From Actinomycetes bacterium (GTDB lineage: Bacteria; Actinomycetota; Actinomycetes; Actinomycetales; Cellulomonadaceae), in assembly GCA_023432565.1 (NCBI GenBank), contig JAEYUL010000098.1, positions 1 through 26,264 on the forward strand: a stretch of 26,264 nt of DNA, read 5' to 3'. Positions 13,992-21,334 of the stretch are shown one piece after another (position 1 is the stretch's first letter; each line of letters starts with the position of its first letter). A model generated the notes under the pieces. The model was not told the origin of the DNA. It was given only the letters and a program-made list of their open reading frames with translations, and ran no database searches. Both the position numbers and the translations under genes were made by a program.

Positions 13992-14969
13992 GTGAGCGAC
14001 ATCCTCGTCCTGCTCGACCACACCAGCACGGGTGCGCTGCGCGCTCCCGTGCGTGAGCTCGTCACGCTCGCGCGCGACCTGACCAGCGGCGGCGTGCACG
14101 GCGTGTGGCCGGTCGACGGCGCCGAGCCCGACCTCGCCACGCTCGGTGAGCTCGGTGAGCTCGGCGTCACGCACGTGCATCGTCTGACGAGCGATGCCGA
14201 CCTGCGGGTGCCCGCGGTGCTCGCCGAGGGCGTCGCGGGCCTGCTCGACGCGACGGGCGCCGGGGTGCTCCTGGCCGTCTCGTCGTTCGAGAACAAGGAG
14301 CTGGCCGCCCACCTGGCCGTGGCGACCGGGGCGGGCGTCGTCACCGACGCGGACACGGTCCAGCGCGCGGACTCCACGCTCGTGGTCGGCAAGACCGTGT
14401 TCGCCGGCACGTGGACCACGCGCACCGCGGTGCGCGCGCCGCTCGCCGTCGTGCTCCTCAAGGCGAACAGCGTGACGGTCACGCCCGCACCCGTCGCGGC
14501 CGACCCGCAGGTGGGCGAGCACGCGTTCACGGCGAGCGCCGGCGCGTCGCGCGTCCGGGTCGTCGAGCGGACCGAGCGCCCGGAGACGGGGCGCCCGGAC
14601 CTCGGCTCCGCGCACATCGTGGTGGTCGGCGGTCGGGGCACCGAGGGCGACTTCACGCCGCTCGAGGAGCTCGCGGACGTGCTCGGCGGGGCGGTGGGCG
14701 CGACCCGGGTGGCGACGGACGAGGGCTGGATCGGTCACGACGCCCAGATCGGCCAGACGGGCGTCACGATCTCGCCGCGCCTGTACATCGGCGCGGGCGT
14801 CTCGGGCGCGGTGCACCACCGTGGAGGCATGCAGGCGTCGGGGACGATCGTGGCGATCAACTCCGACCCGGACGCCCCCATCTTCGAGATCGCGGACTTC
14901 GGCGTCGTCGGGGACCTGACGACGGTGGTCCCCCAGCTGACCGCCGAGCTGCGCAAGCTCAAGGGCTGA
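13992..14969 (+). CDS. etfA: Electron transfer flavoprotein, alpha subunit
   Basis: EtfA binds most of the FAD in the ETF heterodimer. The 325 residues comprise an N-terminal domain (DILVLLDHTSTGALRAPVREL) and a C-terminal FAD domain from about residue 212: VVVGGRGTEGDFTPLEELADVLG, GATRVATDEGW, IGQTGVTISPRLYIGAGVSG, then AINSDPDAPIFEIADFGVVGD. In the ETF-alpha signature the usual Gln of GAIQH is His275 here (GAVHH), next to the flavin. The GTG at 13992 has a TGAGGA Shine-Dalgarno about 6 nt upstream. Synteny of etfBA with cysteine desulfurase, mnmA and ligA is also found in mycobacteria. Confidence 0.95.
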   Translation: MSDILVLLDHTSTGALRAPVRELVTLARDLTSGGVHGVWPVDGAEPDLATLGELGELGVTHVHRLTSDADLRVPAVLAEGVAGLLDATGAGVLLAVSSFENKELAAHLAVATGAGVVTDADTVQRADSTLVVGKTVFAGTWTTRTAVRAPLAVVLLKANSVTVTPAPVAADPQVGEHAFTASAGASRVRVVERTERPETGRPDLGSAHIVVVGGRGTEGDFTPLEELADVLGGAVGATRVATDEGWIGHDAQIGQTGVTISPRLYIGAGVSGAVHHRGGMQASGTIVAINSDPDAPIFEIADFGVVGDLTTVVPQLTAELRKLKG

Positions 14970-14970
14970 G

Positions 14971-15006
14971 TGCACGAGTCGCCGCGACGCCGCGGCGACT
15001 TGTGCG
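14971..15006 (+). terminator. Strong hairpin terminator of etfBA
   Basis: Directly after the etfA stop there is a 16-bp stem, 14971-14986 with 14991-15006, having only two G-U pairs (14976/15001 and 14971/15006) and an ACGC loop. No T tract follows. Its length and position make it very likely the terminator of etfBA. Confidence 0.8.
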
Positions 15007-15119
15007 ACGTCGCCGCAGGTCACGAAACTGTTCCCCAGCCCCCTCGCCACCGGCGGGCGGGGCGGGGCTCGTGCTCGACGGCGTGCACGCGCCGCTCCCC
15101 AGCGAGAACAGGAGCCGGC

Positions 15120-16253
15120 ATGACTGCACGGACGACCAAGCGCGTCGGGATCCTCACGGCCGGGGGCGACAGCCCCGGCCTGAACGCCGCGATCCGCGGC
15201 TTCGGCAAGACGGCGATCGGTCACTACGGCATGGAGCTGATCGGGTTCCGCGACGGGGTCACCGGTCTCGTCGAGAACCGGTACGTCGAGCTCGACGGGG
15301 CGGCGCTGTCCGGGATCCTCACCGTGGGCGGCACGATCCTGGGCACCAGCCGCGACAAGGTCCACCGCTGGAACGTCGACGGCGAGGTGCGCGACATGGT
15401 GCCGACCGTCGTCGAGAACTACGAGCGCGACGGCCTGGACGCGCTCATCATGCTGGGCGGAGGCGGCACCGCGAAGAACGCGCTGCGACTCGTGAACGCG
15501 GGCCTCAACGTGATCACCCTGCCCAAGACGATCGACAACGACATCGCCATGACCGACACGACGTTCGGCTTCGCAACCGCGATGGAGATCGCCACGGAGG
15601 CGATCGACCGCGTGCACTCCACGGCGCACAGCCACCACCGGATCATCCTGACGGAGATCATGGGGCACCGTGCGGGCTGGCTGACGCTCGGCGCCGGGAT
15701 CGCGGGCGGTGCCGACGTCATCCTCATCCCGGAGATCCCGTACACGGTGGAGTCGGTCGCGGAGACGATCCGGGCCCGCACGGCTCGGGGCTCGACGTTC
15801 TCGGTGGTCGCGGTCGCCGAGGGGGCGCGCGACACCGACGACACCGCCGACTACGAGGCCGCCCAGCTGCTGGTGAAGGCAGCCAAGACACCCGAGGCGG
15901 CGCGCGCGGCGAAGGCGCACCTGCGCCACGTCGAGGACTCCCAGCGGGAGCACACGTTCCGGCTCGCCCGCGAGCTCGAGGCCGCGACCGGCCTGGAGTC
16001 ACGTGTGACGATCCTCGGCTACGTGCAGCGCGGTGGGACGCCGTGCGCGGCGGACCGCCTGCTCGCCTCGCGGCTGGGCGCGGCCGCCGCCGATCTCGTC
16101 GCGCGGGGGGAGTTCGGGGTCATGGTCGCCGCGCGCGGCGAGGGCACCGAGGCGGTGCCCCTGGCGCAGGTGGCGGGCAAGGTCAAGCTCGTGCCGCAGG
16201 ACCACGAGTGGATCACGGCGGCACGGCAGGTCGGCACCGGGCTGGGCGACTGA
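15120..16253 (+). CDS. pfkA: 6-phosphofructokinase, atypical clade
   Basis: It phosphorylates fructose 6-phosphate at C1 in glycolysis. The 377 residues show GILTAGGDSPGLNAAIRG, TIDND with the catalytic Asp, SHHRIILTEIMGHRAGW, LIPEIPYT and GYVQRGGTPCAADRLLASR. Two marker positions are unusual: the nucleotide motif GGDG reads GGGG (Gly115 for the Asp), and the Gly before TIDND is Lys136, as in PPi-type enzymes. The next residue is Gly116, which usually goes with ATP. It is about 55 residues longer than E. coli PfkA, mostly between 235 and 300. Start: ATG at 15120 with AGGAG nearby; the frame is open to 14970 but lacks homology there. Donor (ATP or PPi) is not certain. Confidence 0.92.
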   Translation: MTARTTKRVGILTAGGDSPGLNAAIRGFGKTAIGHYGMELIGFRDGVTGLVENRYVELDGAALSGILTVGGTILGTSRDKVHRWNVDGEVRDMVPTVVENYERDGLDALIMLGGGGTAKNALRLVNAGLNVITLPKTIDNDIAMTDTTFGFATAMEIATEAIDRVHSTAHSHHRIILTEIMGHRAGWLTLGAGIAGGADVILIPEIPYTVESVAETIRARTARGSTFSVVAVAEGARDTDDTADYEAAQLLVKAAKTPEAARAAKAHLRHVEDSQREHTFRLARELEAATGLESRVTILGYVQRGGTPCAADRLLASRLGAAAADLVARGEFGVMVAARGEGTEAVPLAQVAGKVKLVPQDHEWITAARQVGTGLGD

Positions 16254-16280
16254 CGGCGGAGCTAGCTCGCGTCGCCCGGC
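16241..16280. terminator. Bidirectional hairpin over the convergent pfkA and kinase stops
   Basis: A 10-bp stem (16241-16250 with 16271-16280, one G-U pair) closes a 20-nt loop that contains the palindrome GAGCTAGCTC (16259-16268). The structure covers both stop codons, which are only 8 bp apart, so it could end transcription from both sides. Confidence 0.5.
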
Positions 16281-17278
16281 TCGCTGATCGAGCGCAGCCA
16301 GCTCAGCGCGGCGTACGCCTGCGCACGCTGGAAGCCGCGCAGGTTCGGGATGCCGGGCGGCGGCGGCTGCACGCTGCCCCAGGCGAAGTAGCCGGCGAGC
16401 GCCGCGAGGCAGGCGCGCAGCTCGTCGTCGGAGACGCCGACGGACAGCGGGTGACCGCGGAAGACGACCGCGGGGTCGCCACCGCCCTGCAGTGCGACGC
16501 TCGGCAGCATGAACGCCAGGTCGAGCCACGGGGCGCCCACGCTCGCGTGCGGCCAGTCGATGAGCCAGACGCGGCCGTGGTCGTCGATCATCACGTTGTC
16601 CGCGCGCAGGTCGCCGTGCACCAACGCGTCACCGGCGCACGCGGGCAACGCGTCCTGCTCGAGCAGCACGAGCCGCTCGAGCGAGTCCACCGCCCACCGA
16701 CCGGTCGCCCCGCCCTCGCACGCGAGGTCGTCGAGCGCGGAGCCCGGCCCGGCCGCGAGGCGGCGCCAGCCCTGGAAGTCGTCGGCGAGCCGGTCGTCGG
16801 TCCGCGGCAGGTCGTGGCCCGGCAGCGGCTCGGCGTCGGCGAGGCGGCCGATCGTCTCCAGGACCTCGTCCAGGTCGCCGGGGCGCCACGGCAGCACGGG
16901 TGACCGCCCGTGCACCGCCTCGAAGCCCAGGAGCACCCACTCCCCGTCGTCGTGCGACCACAGCAGGGGCGGAGCGGGGACCTGCGGGGGGAGCGCCGCA
17001 GCGTTGCGGATCTCGGCACGCGCGAGCTCGGGGGAGTGCGGGTTCTGCTCGGGCGAGACCGCCTTGACGAACACGTCCCGACCGTCGGCGAGCTCGAGCA
17101 CCGCCGCGAAACCGGGGGAGAACCCGCTCGTCGCGTCGATCTCGGCGCTCACCTGGGCGCCCGCGAGCTCGCCGATGCGGGTCCGCACGGTCCGGGGCAG
17201 ATCGCGCCAGCCGAGTCGCTGCCCGCTGAAGGCGAGCGGCAGGGACAGGACGTCGTCGTCGGCGCTCACGGCGCACAT
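16262..17278 (-). CDS. Aminoglycoside phosphotransferase-family kinase
   Basis: The 338-residue protein has the APH/choline-kinase fold: a Lys-containing strand FVKAVSPEQNPHSPELARAE, the catalytic loop LVHGDLRADNVMIDDHG with His221, and the metal site VWLIDWPHASVGAPWLDLAFML. Such kinases phosphorylate small molecules such as antibiotics, sugars or choline; the substrate here is unknown and resistance should not be assumed. The frame is open far upstream (to 19741), but that is antisense to the iscS-mnmA genes. ATG at 17278 and GTG at 17269 are both possible starts; neither has a good Shine-Dalgarno. It is convergent with pfkA and divergent from the cysteine desulfurase gene, with 81 bp between start codons. 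Confidence 0.87.
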   Translation of the reverse strand: MCAVSADDDVLSLPLAFSGQRLGWRDLPRTVRTRIGELAGAQVSAEIDATSGFSPGFAAVLELADGRDVFVKAVSPEQNPHSPELARAEIRNAAALPPQVPAPPLLWSHDDGEWVLLGFEAVHGRSPVLPWRPGDLDEVLETIGRLADAEPLPGHDLPRTDDRLADDFQGWRRLAAGPGSALDDLACEGGATGRWAVDSLERLVLLEQDALPACAGDALVHGDLRADNVMIDDHGRVWLIDWPHASVGAPWLDLAFMLPSVALQGGGDPAVVFRGHPLSVGVSDDELRACLAALAGYFAWGSVQPPPPGIPNLRGFQRAQAYAALSWLRSISEPGDAS

Positions 17279-17347
17279 CTTGCCAGGTCTGGCTGTCGCC
17301 GTGCGGGATGTCCCGGTCCGTGCACCTGCGCACGTCCCGGTGGTTCG

Positions 17348-17353
17348 TAGACT
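17348..17353 (+). promoter_or_regulatory. Candidate -10 element of the cysteine desulfurase operon, leaderless
   Basis: TAGACT is followed by 6 nt and the GTG at 17360, so the transcript would start on the start codon. No Shine-Dalgarno precedes the gene. This is the best-matching of the leaderless-type promoters in the window. Confidence 0.6.
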
Positions 17354-17359
17354 CGTGGG

Positions 17360-18574
17360 GTGACTGCTCGCCCAGCGGCGGCCGCGTACCTCGACCACGC
17401 GGCGACCACCCCCATGCTCCCCGCAGCGGTCCGGGCCCTCGAGCACGAGCTCGTCCGGACCGGCAACCCCTCGTCCCTGCACGCGGCGGGCCGTGCCGCG
17501 CGGCGCGTCGTCGAGGAGTCCCGGGAGCGGTTCGCGTCGTCGCTCGGCGCACGTCCGAGCGAGGTCCTGTGGACGTCGGGTGGCACCGAGGCCGACAACC
17601 TCGCGATCAAGGGGCTGTTCTGGGCCCGGCGCACGCACGACCCCGCACGCCGACGCATCCTCGTGTCCGCGGTCGAGCACCACGCGGTCCTCGACCCGGC
17701 GTTCTGGATGGCCGAGCACGCGGGTGCCGAGCTCGTGCTGCTGCCCGTCGACGCCGACGGCGTGCTGGACCTCGACGCCTTGCGGGCCGAGCTCGAGGCG
17801 AACGGCGAGCACGCGGCGCTGCTGTCGGTCATGTGGGCCAACAACGAGGTGGGTGCGTTGCAGCCGCTCGACGAGGTCGTCGCGCTGGCCCGCCGGTTCG
17901 GCGTGCCCGTGCACGCGGACGCGGTGCAGGCCGTCGGGCAGGTCCCGGTCGACTTCGCGGCGAGCGGCCTGGACGCGATGACCGTCTCGGGCCACAAGCT
18001 CGGCGGGCCGGGCGGCACGGGAGCGCTGCTCGCCCGGCGCGGCCTCGAGCTGACGCCCGTGCTGCACGGCGGCGGCCAGGAGAGGGGCGTGCGCTCCGGG
18101 ACGCTCGCCGCGGCGCTGATCGCGTCGTTCGCGACGGCCGTCGACGAGGCCGTCGCGGCCCGTCCGAGCAGCGCACCGCGTCTGGCCGCGCTGCGCGACG
18201 AGCTCGTCGCGGGCGTGCGGGCGATCGACCCCCGCGCGGTCCTGCGCGGCCCGCAGGACGCCGCGCGTCGGCTGCCGGGCAACGCGCACTTCACGTTCCC
18301 GGGCTGCGAGGGCGACTCGCTGCTCTACCTGCTGGACTCCGCCGGCGTCGAGGCCTCCACCGGGTCGGCGTGCCAGGCCGGCGTGCCGCGCCCGTCGCAC
18401 GTGCTGCTCGCGATGGGGGTCGGCGAGGACGACGCACGAGGTGCGCTGCGGTTCTCGCTCGGTCACTCCTCGTCGTCCGACGACGTCGCCGCGCTGCTGG
18501 CGGCGCTCCCCGCGGTGCTCGGGCGCGCACGTGCCGCAGGCCTGGCAGCCGCGACGAGCGCGGGGGTGGCCTGA
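17360..18574 (+). CDS. iscS: Cysteine desulfurase (IscS/NifS family)
   Basis: A PLP enzyme that takes sulfur from cysteine as an enzyme-bound persulfide and hands it to acceptors such as MnmA or Fe-S scaffolds. The 404 residues show YLDHAATTPM, WTSGGTEADNLAIKG, SAVEHHAVL with the His over PLP, MWANNEVGALQPL, VHADAVQAVG, the PLP lysine Lys213 in VSGHKLGGPGGTG, and the active Cys338 in STGSACQAG. The loop and Cys context suggest group I (IscS/NifS). mnmA begins on the very next base after its TGA, so persulfide transfer to MnmA is the obvious role; no IscU or other Fe-S gene is nearby. The naming as iscS follows synteny with mycobacteria. Confidence 0.94.
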   Translation: MTARPAAAAYLDHAATTPMLPAAVRALEHELVRTGNPSSLHAAGRAARRVVEESRERFASSLGARPSEVLWTSGGTEADNLAIKGLFWARRTHDPARRRILVSAVEHHAVLDPAFWMAEHAGAELVLLPVDADGVLDLDALRAELEANGEHAALLSVMWANNEVGALQPLDEVVALARRFGVPVHADAVQAVGQVPVDFAASGLDAMTVSGHKLGGPGGTGALLARRGLELTPVLHGGGQERGVRSGTLAAALIASFATAVDEAVAARPSSAPRLAALRDELVAGVRAIDPRAVLRGPQDAARRLPGNAHFTFPGCEGDSLLYLLDSAGVEASTGSACQAGVPRPSHVLLAMGVGEDDARGALRFSLGHSSSSDDVAALLAALPAVLGRARAAGLAAATSAGVA

Positions 18575-19747
18575 GTGCGCGTGCTCGCCGCCCTGTCCGG
18601 CGGTGTCGACTCGGCCGTCGCCGCGGCGCGTGCCGTGGACGCGGGGCACGACGTCGTCGGGGTGCACATGGCGCTGTCCCGCACCCCGCAGGAGTTCCGG
18701 ACCGGCTCGCGTGGATGCTGCTCGCTCGAGGACGCGGGTGACGCGCGGCGAGCGGCCGACGTGCTCGGCATCCCCTACTACGTGTGGGACCTGTCGGAGA
18801 GGTTCGAGGCGACGGTCGTCGCCGACTTCCTCTCGGAGTACGCGGCGGGCCGAACGCCCAACCCGTGCGTGCGGTGCAACGAGCACATCAAGTTCGCGAC
18901 GCTGCTGGACAAGGCGCTCGCGCTGGGTTTCGACGCGGTCTGCACGGGGCACTACGCGCGCGTCGTGGAACGGTCCGACGGGACGCGTGAGCTGCACCGC
19001 GCGCGCGACCTCGCCAAGGACCAGTCCTACGTCCTCGCGGTGATGGGGCCCGAGCGTCTGGCGCGGTCGATCTTCCCGCTCGGCGACGTCGCCTCCAAGG
19101 AGGAGACACGGCGCGAGGCCGCCGCTCGCGGGCTGTCGGTCTCGGCCAAGCCGGACTCGTACGACATCTGCTTCGTCGCCGACGGTGACACGCAGGGCTT
19201 CCTGCGCGAGCGGCTCGGCTCGCGGCCCGGCGAGGTCGTGGACACCTCGGGTGCGGTCGTGGGGACGCACGACGGCGCGTACGCCTACACCGTGGGTCAG
19301 CGGCGCGGCCTCGCGCTGGGTCGACCGGCACCCGACGGCAAGCCGCGGTACGTGCTCGCGGTCGAGCCCGTGCAGAACCGGGTCGTCGTGGGGTCCGCCG
19401 ACGAGCTCGTCGTGGACCTCGTGCACGGTGACCGGGCGGTCTGGTACGACGATCCGGCCGCTCACGTGCGCCTCGCGGCGGGGAGCCCCCGCCACGGCGT
19501 CCAGGTCCGCGCGCACGGTGCGCCCGTGGCGGCGCTGCTCAGCCGCGCCGACGGCGACGGGTTGAGCGTCAGGCTCGCGGAGCCGTTGCGGGGGGTCGCC
19601 GCCGGTCAGTCGCTCGTCGTCTACGACGGCACGCGTGTCGTCGGTCAGGCGACGGTCACCCGTGCCGAGCGGACAGGCGCCGCTCACCCGGACGCCGACC
19701 GGGCCGAGGGCGTGCGTCCCGCAGCCGGCGAGCGGGCGCACGCGTGA
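18575..19747 (+). CDS. mnmA: tRNA-specific 2-thiouridylase MnmA
   Basis: MnmA adenylates and thiolates U34 of the Lys, Glu and Gln tRNAs. The 390-residue protein has the PP-loop SGGVDS at the N-terminus, the catalytic Cys98 in RTPNPCVRCN, the helper Cys199 in SYDICFVADGDTQGFL (matching Cys102 and Cys199 of E. coli), YTVGQRRGLALG and the C-terminal beta-barrel domains. An extra CC pair lies near residue 48, as in the actinobacterial form. The GTG start abuts the stop of the cysteine desulfurase gene, with GGGGGTGG as Shine-Dalgarno. Its own stop overlaps the next gene by 4 bp (GTGA), so the three are one transcription unit. Confidence 0.97.
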   Translation: MRVLAALSGGVDSAVAAARAVDAGHDVVGVHMALSRTPQEFRTGSRGCCSLEDAGDARRAADVLGIPYYVWDLSERFEATVVADFLSEYAAGRTPNPCVRCNEHIKFATLLDKALALGFDAVCTGHYARVVERSDGTRELHRARDLAKDQSYVLAVMGPERLARSIFPLGDVASKEETRREAAARGLSVSAKPDSYDICFVADGDTQGFLRERLGSRPGEVVDTSGAVVGTHDGAYAYTVGQRRGLALGRPAPDGKPRYVLAVEPVQNRVVVGSADELVVDLVHGDRAVWYDDPAAHVRLAAGSPRHGVQVRAHGAPVAALLSRADGDGLSVRLAEPLRGVAAGQSLVVYDGTRVVGQATVTRAERTGAAHPDADRAEGVRPAAGERAHA

Positions 19748-20754
19748 CGGGGGTCAGCGGGACGGGGGCCTGGCCCGGCGAGGACGTGCTCGAGGCCCAG
19801 TCGGTGGTCGTGGGCGACCTGACGGACACCCCGCCCGAGGTCCAGGGACTGCCGTTCGCCGTGCGCCTGGGCGCGCGCGGGCCCGGCGCGACGCTCGTCG
19901 GGCAGGGCCTCGGGATGCTCGTCGACCTGCCGGCCGAGCTCGGCCCCCACGGCTGGAAGCTCGCCGACCGGCCGGGCGCCGATCTCGCGCGGACCCGCGC
20001 GCTCCTCCGCGAGGACCTCGACGCGCTCGCGGTCGCGTGCCACGGCTACACCGGACCGCTCGTCGTGCCCGTGGCCGGACCCGTGACCCTCGCGGCCTCG
20101 ACGTACCTGGCCCGCGGCGACCGCGTGCTCGCCGACGCGGGCGCGCTGCGCGACCTCGCGGACTCGTCGGCCGCCGGCCTGGTCGAGCACCTCGCCGCCC
20201 TCGACCGTGCGGTCCCCGGCGTCACGCCGACGGTGCTGCTGCACGAGCAGCTGCTCGCGCAGGCGGTGGCGGGGGTGCTCCCGTCGTTCTCCGGCTACGC
20301 GCGGCTGCGCGCCGTCCCGGGACCCGTCGCCGCCGAGCGCGTGGGCGCGGTCGTCTCCGCCGCCCGCGAGGCCGGCGCTCGCGTCGTCGTGCACGGCGGC
20401 ACGGCCTGGACCGCGCTGCCCGCCATCCGCGCGTCTGGCGCCGACGGGTTCGCGCTCGAGGTCGCCACCCTGGACGACCGCGCGTGGGAGCGGGTCGCCG
20501 AGACGGTCGAGCAGGGGCTGGCGCTGTGGGCGCACGTGCCCCCGCAGCGGTCCTCGCAGTGCGCCGGACCGGACGCCGTGGGGCAGGCGCGCGCCCTCAC
20601 CGAGCCGTGGCGGGCCGTCGGGCTGCCCGCAGCAGGGCTGGACGACGTCGTGCTCCTGGCCGGGGACGGGCCGTCGCGACCGGACGACGCGCGCGGCGCG
20701 CTCGCGGGCGTGGTCCGTGCCGCGCGGGTGGTGGCGGAGGTCGCGCACGCGTGA
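19744..20754 (+). CDS. MetE-like (cobalamin-independent methionine synthase-related) protein
   Basis: The 336-residue protein resembles the C-terminal barrel of MetE and the mycobacterial Rv3015c type, which lies between trmU/mnmA and ligA there too. Recognisable parts are the N-terminal TGAWPG, the barrel strand GPLVVPVAGPVTLA, HEQLLA and the late strands VVVHGGTAW, FALEVATLDD, LWAHVPP and VVLLAGDGPS. Of the MetE zinc ligands (His, Cys, Glu, Cys), His217 and probably a Glu (in ALEVAT) remain; the H-x-C motif is HGG and the late PDCGL is replaced by AGDGP. It is therefore unlikely to make methionine. Coupling to mnmA through a GTGA overlap suggests a role near sulfur or tRNA thiolation metabolism, which is inference. 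Confidence 0.8.
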   Translation: MTGVSGTGAWPGEDVLEAQSVVVGDLTDTPPEVQGLPFAVRLGARGPGATLVGQGLGMLVDLPAELGPHGWKLADRPGADLARTRALLREDLDALAVACHGYTGPLVVPVAGPVTLAASTYLARGDRVLADAGALRDLADSSAAGLVEHLAALDRAVPGVTPTVLLHEQLLAQAVAGVLPSFSGYARLRAVPGPVAAERVGAVVSAAREAGARVVVHGGTAWTALPAIRASGADGFALEVATLDDRAWERVAETVEQGLALWAHVPPQRSSQCAGPDAVGQARALTEPWRAVGLPAAGLDDVVLLAGDGPSRPDDARGALAGVVRAARVVAEVAHA

Positions 20755-20796
20755 GTCTGCCGCACAGGCGCGTCGGACCTGCGGTGCGGCTCGTCG

Positions 20797-20802
20797 TAGG
20801 CT
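20797..20802 (+). promoter_or_regulatory. Candidate -10 element for the small membrane protein
   Basis: TAGGCT lies 40 bp before the GTG at 20843, which would give a leader of about 34 nt. No clear -35 hexamer is seen. Confidence 0.35.
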
Positions 20803-20842
20803 GCACGGGCGCGGCCGGCGCGCGACGAACGGGGTGTGAGGC

Positions 20843-21265
20843 GTGAGCGAGCGACGAGACGGGACGCGTAGGCAGGGGCTCGGGGGTGCGGCGGCCCTGC
20901 GCCTGCACCTCGCGCACCCCGGGCTGCTGCTGCTGGCCAGCGGTGCGGCCATCGTCGGGATCGTGCTGCTGCTCGCGACGCTGGTGATGCTCGGAGCGCG
21001 CTCGATGGACGCGTCGAGCTCCGGCGACGTGCCCTGTCTGGTCGCGGTGAGCGACGAGGTACCGGGTGCCACTCTGGAGAACCACGTGCTGCCCCCGAGC
21101 ACGACGTGCACCTGGAAGGCGCCGTCTGGCGCGATCGAGACGGTCGTGGTGGCGCAGCCGTCGGCAGCGGTGTTCTGGGCCGGGGCGGCCCTGTTCTTCG
21201 CCGGCACCGCGACGTGCCTGGTCCTGCTCCTCGCGCCGCGGCTGCGCAGCGCGCCGCGAGGCTGA
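20843..21265 (+). CDS. Small two-helix membrane protein, unknown function
   Basis: I do not recognise a family. The 140-residue protein has a basic N-terminus (ERRDGTRRQ), a first membrane helix at about 27-51, a polar loop of some 55 residues, a second helix at about 107-131 and a short basic tail. The positive-inside rule puts both ends in the cytoplasm and the loop outside. The loop has two cysteines, Cys65 and Cys89 (DVPC...TTCTW), which could form a disulfide. The GTG start at 20843 is preceded by a modest G-rich stretch. It lies between the MetE-like gene (88 bp upstream) and ligA (69 bp downstream) on the same strand. The codon use fits its neighbours, so it is likely real. Confidence 0.7.
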   Translation: MSERRDGTRRQGLGGAAALRLHLAHPGLLLLASGAAIVGIVLLLATLVMLGARSMDASSSGDVPCLVAVSDEVPGATLENHVLPPSTTCTWKAPSGAIETVVVAQPSAAVFWAGAALFFAGTATCLVLLLAPRLRSAPRG

Positions 21266-21279
21266 CGCCCCCTGGCGTC
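21264..21279 (+). terminator. Small hairpin at the end of the membrane protein gene
   Basis: GACGCC-CCCT-GGCGTC forms a perfect 6-bp hairpin overlapping the stop codon at 21263-21265. It may be a weak terminator before the ligA promoter. Confidence 0.35.
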
Positions 21280-21322
21280 CACAGCCGCCTCAGGTCGGGT
21301 GCCGCGTGTCGGTGCCGACGGC

Positions 21323-21328
21323 CACAAT
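21323..21328 (+). promoter_or_regulatory. Candidate -10 element of ligA, probably leaderless
   Basis: CACAAT, then 6 nt, then GTG at 21335. The layout is identical to that of glgX. It supports 21335 rather than 21299 as the ligA start, since the transcript would begin after 21299. A small repeat GTCGG-TG-CCGAC lies just upstream (21308-21319). Confidence 0.45.
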
Positions 21329-21334
21329 GAGCAG

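Noticed and set aside
13068..15953. 961-codon minus-strand frame
   Set aside because: Antisense to etfB, etfA and pfkA, all of which have clear family motifs; no domain is visible on the minus strand.
16262..17278. Antibiotic resistance call for the APH-like kinase
   Set aside because: The fold is shared by many housekeeping small-molecule kinases, and nothing near it suggests resistance or mobility.
16262..19741. 1159-codon minus-strand frame ending in the APH-like kinase
   Set aside because: The upstream two thirds are antisense to the cysteine desulfurase and mnmA genes; the kinase begins near 17278.
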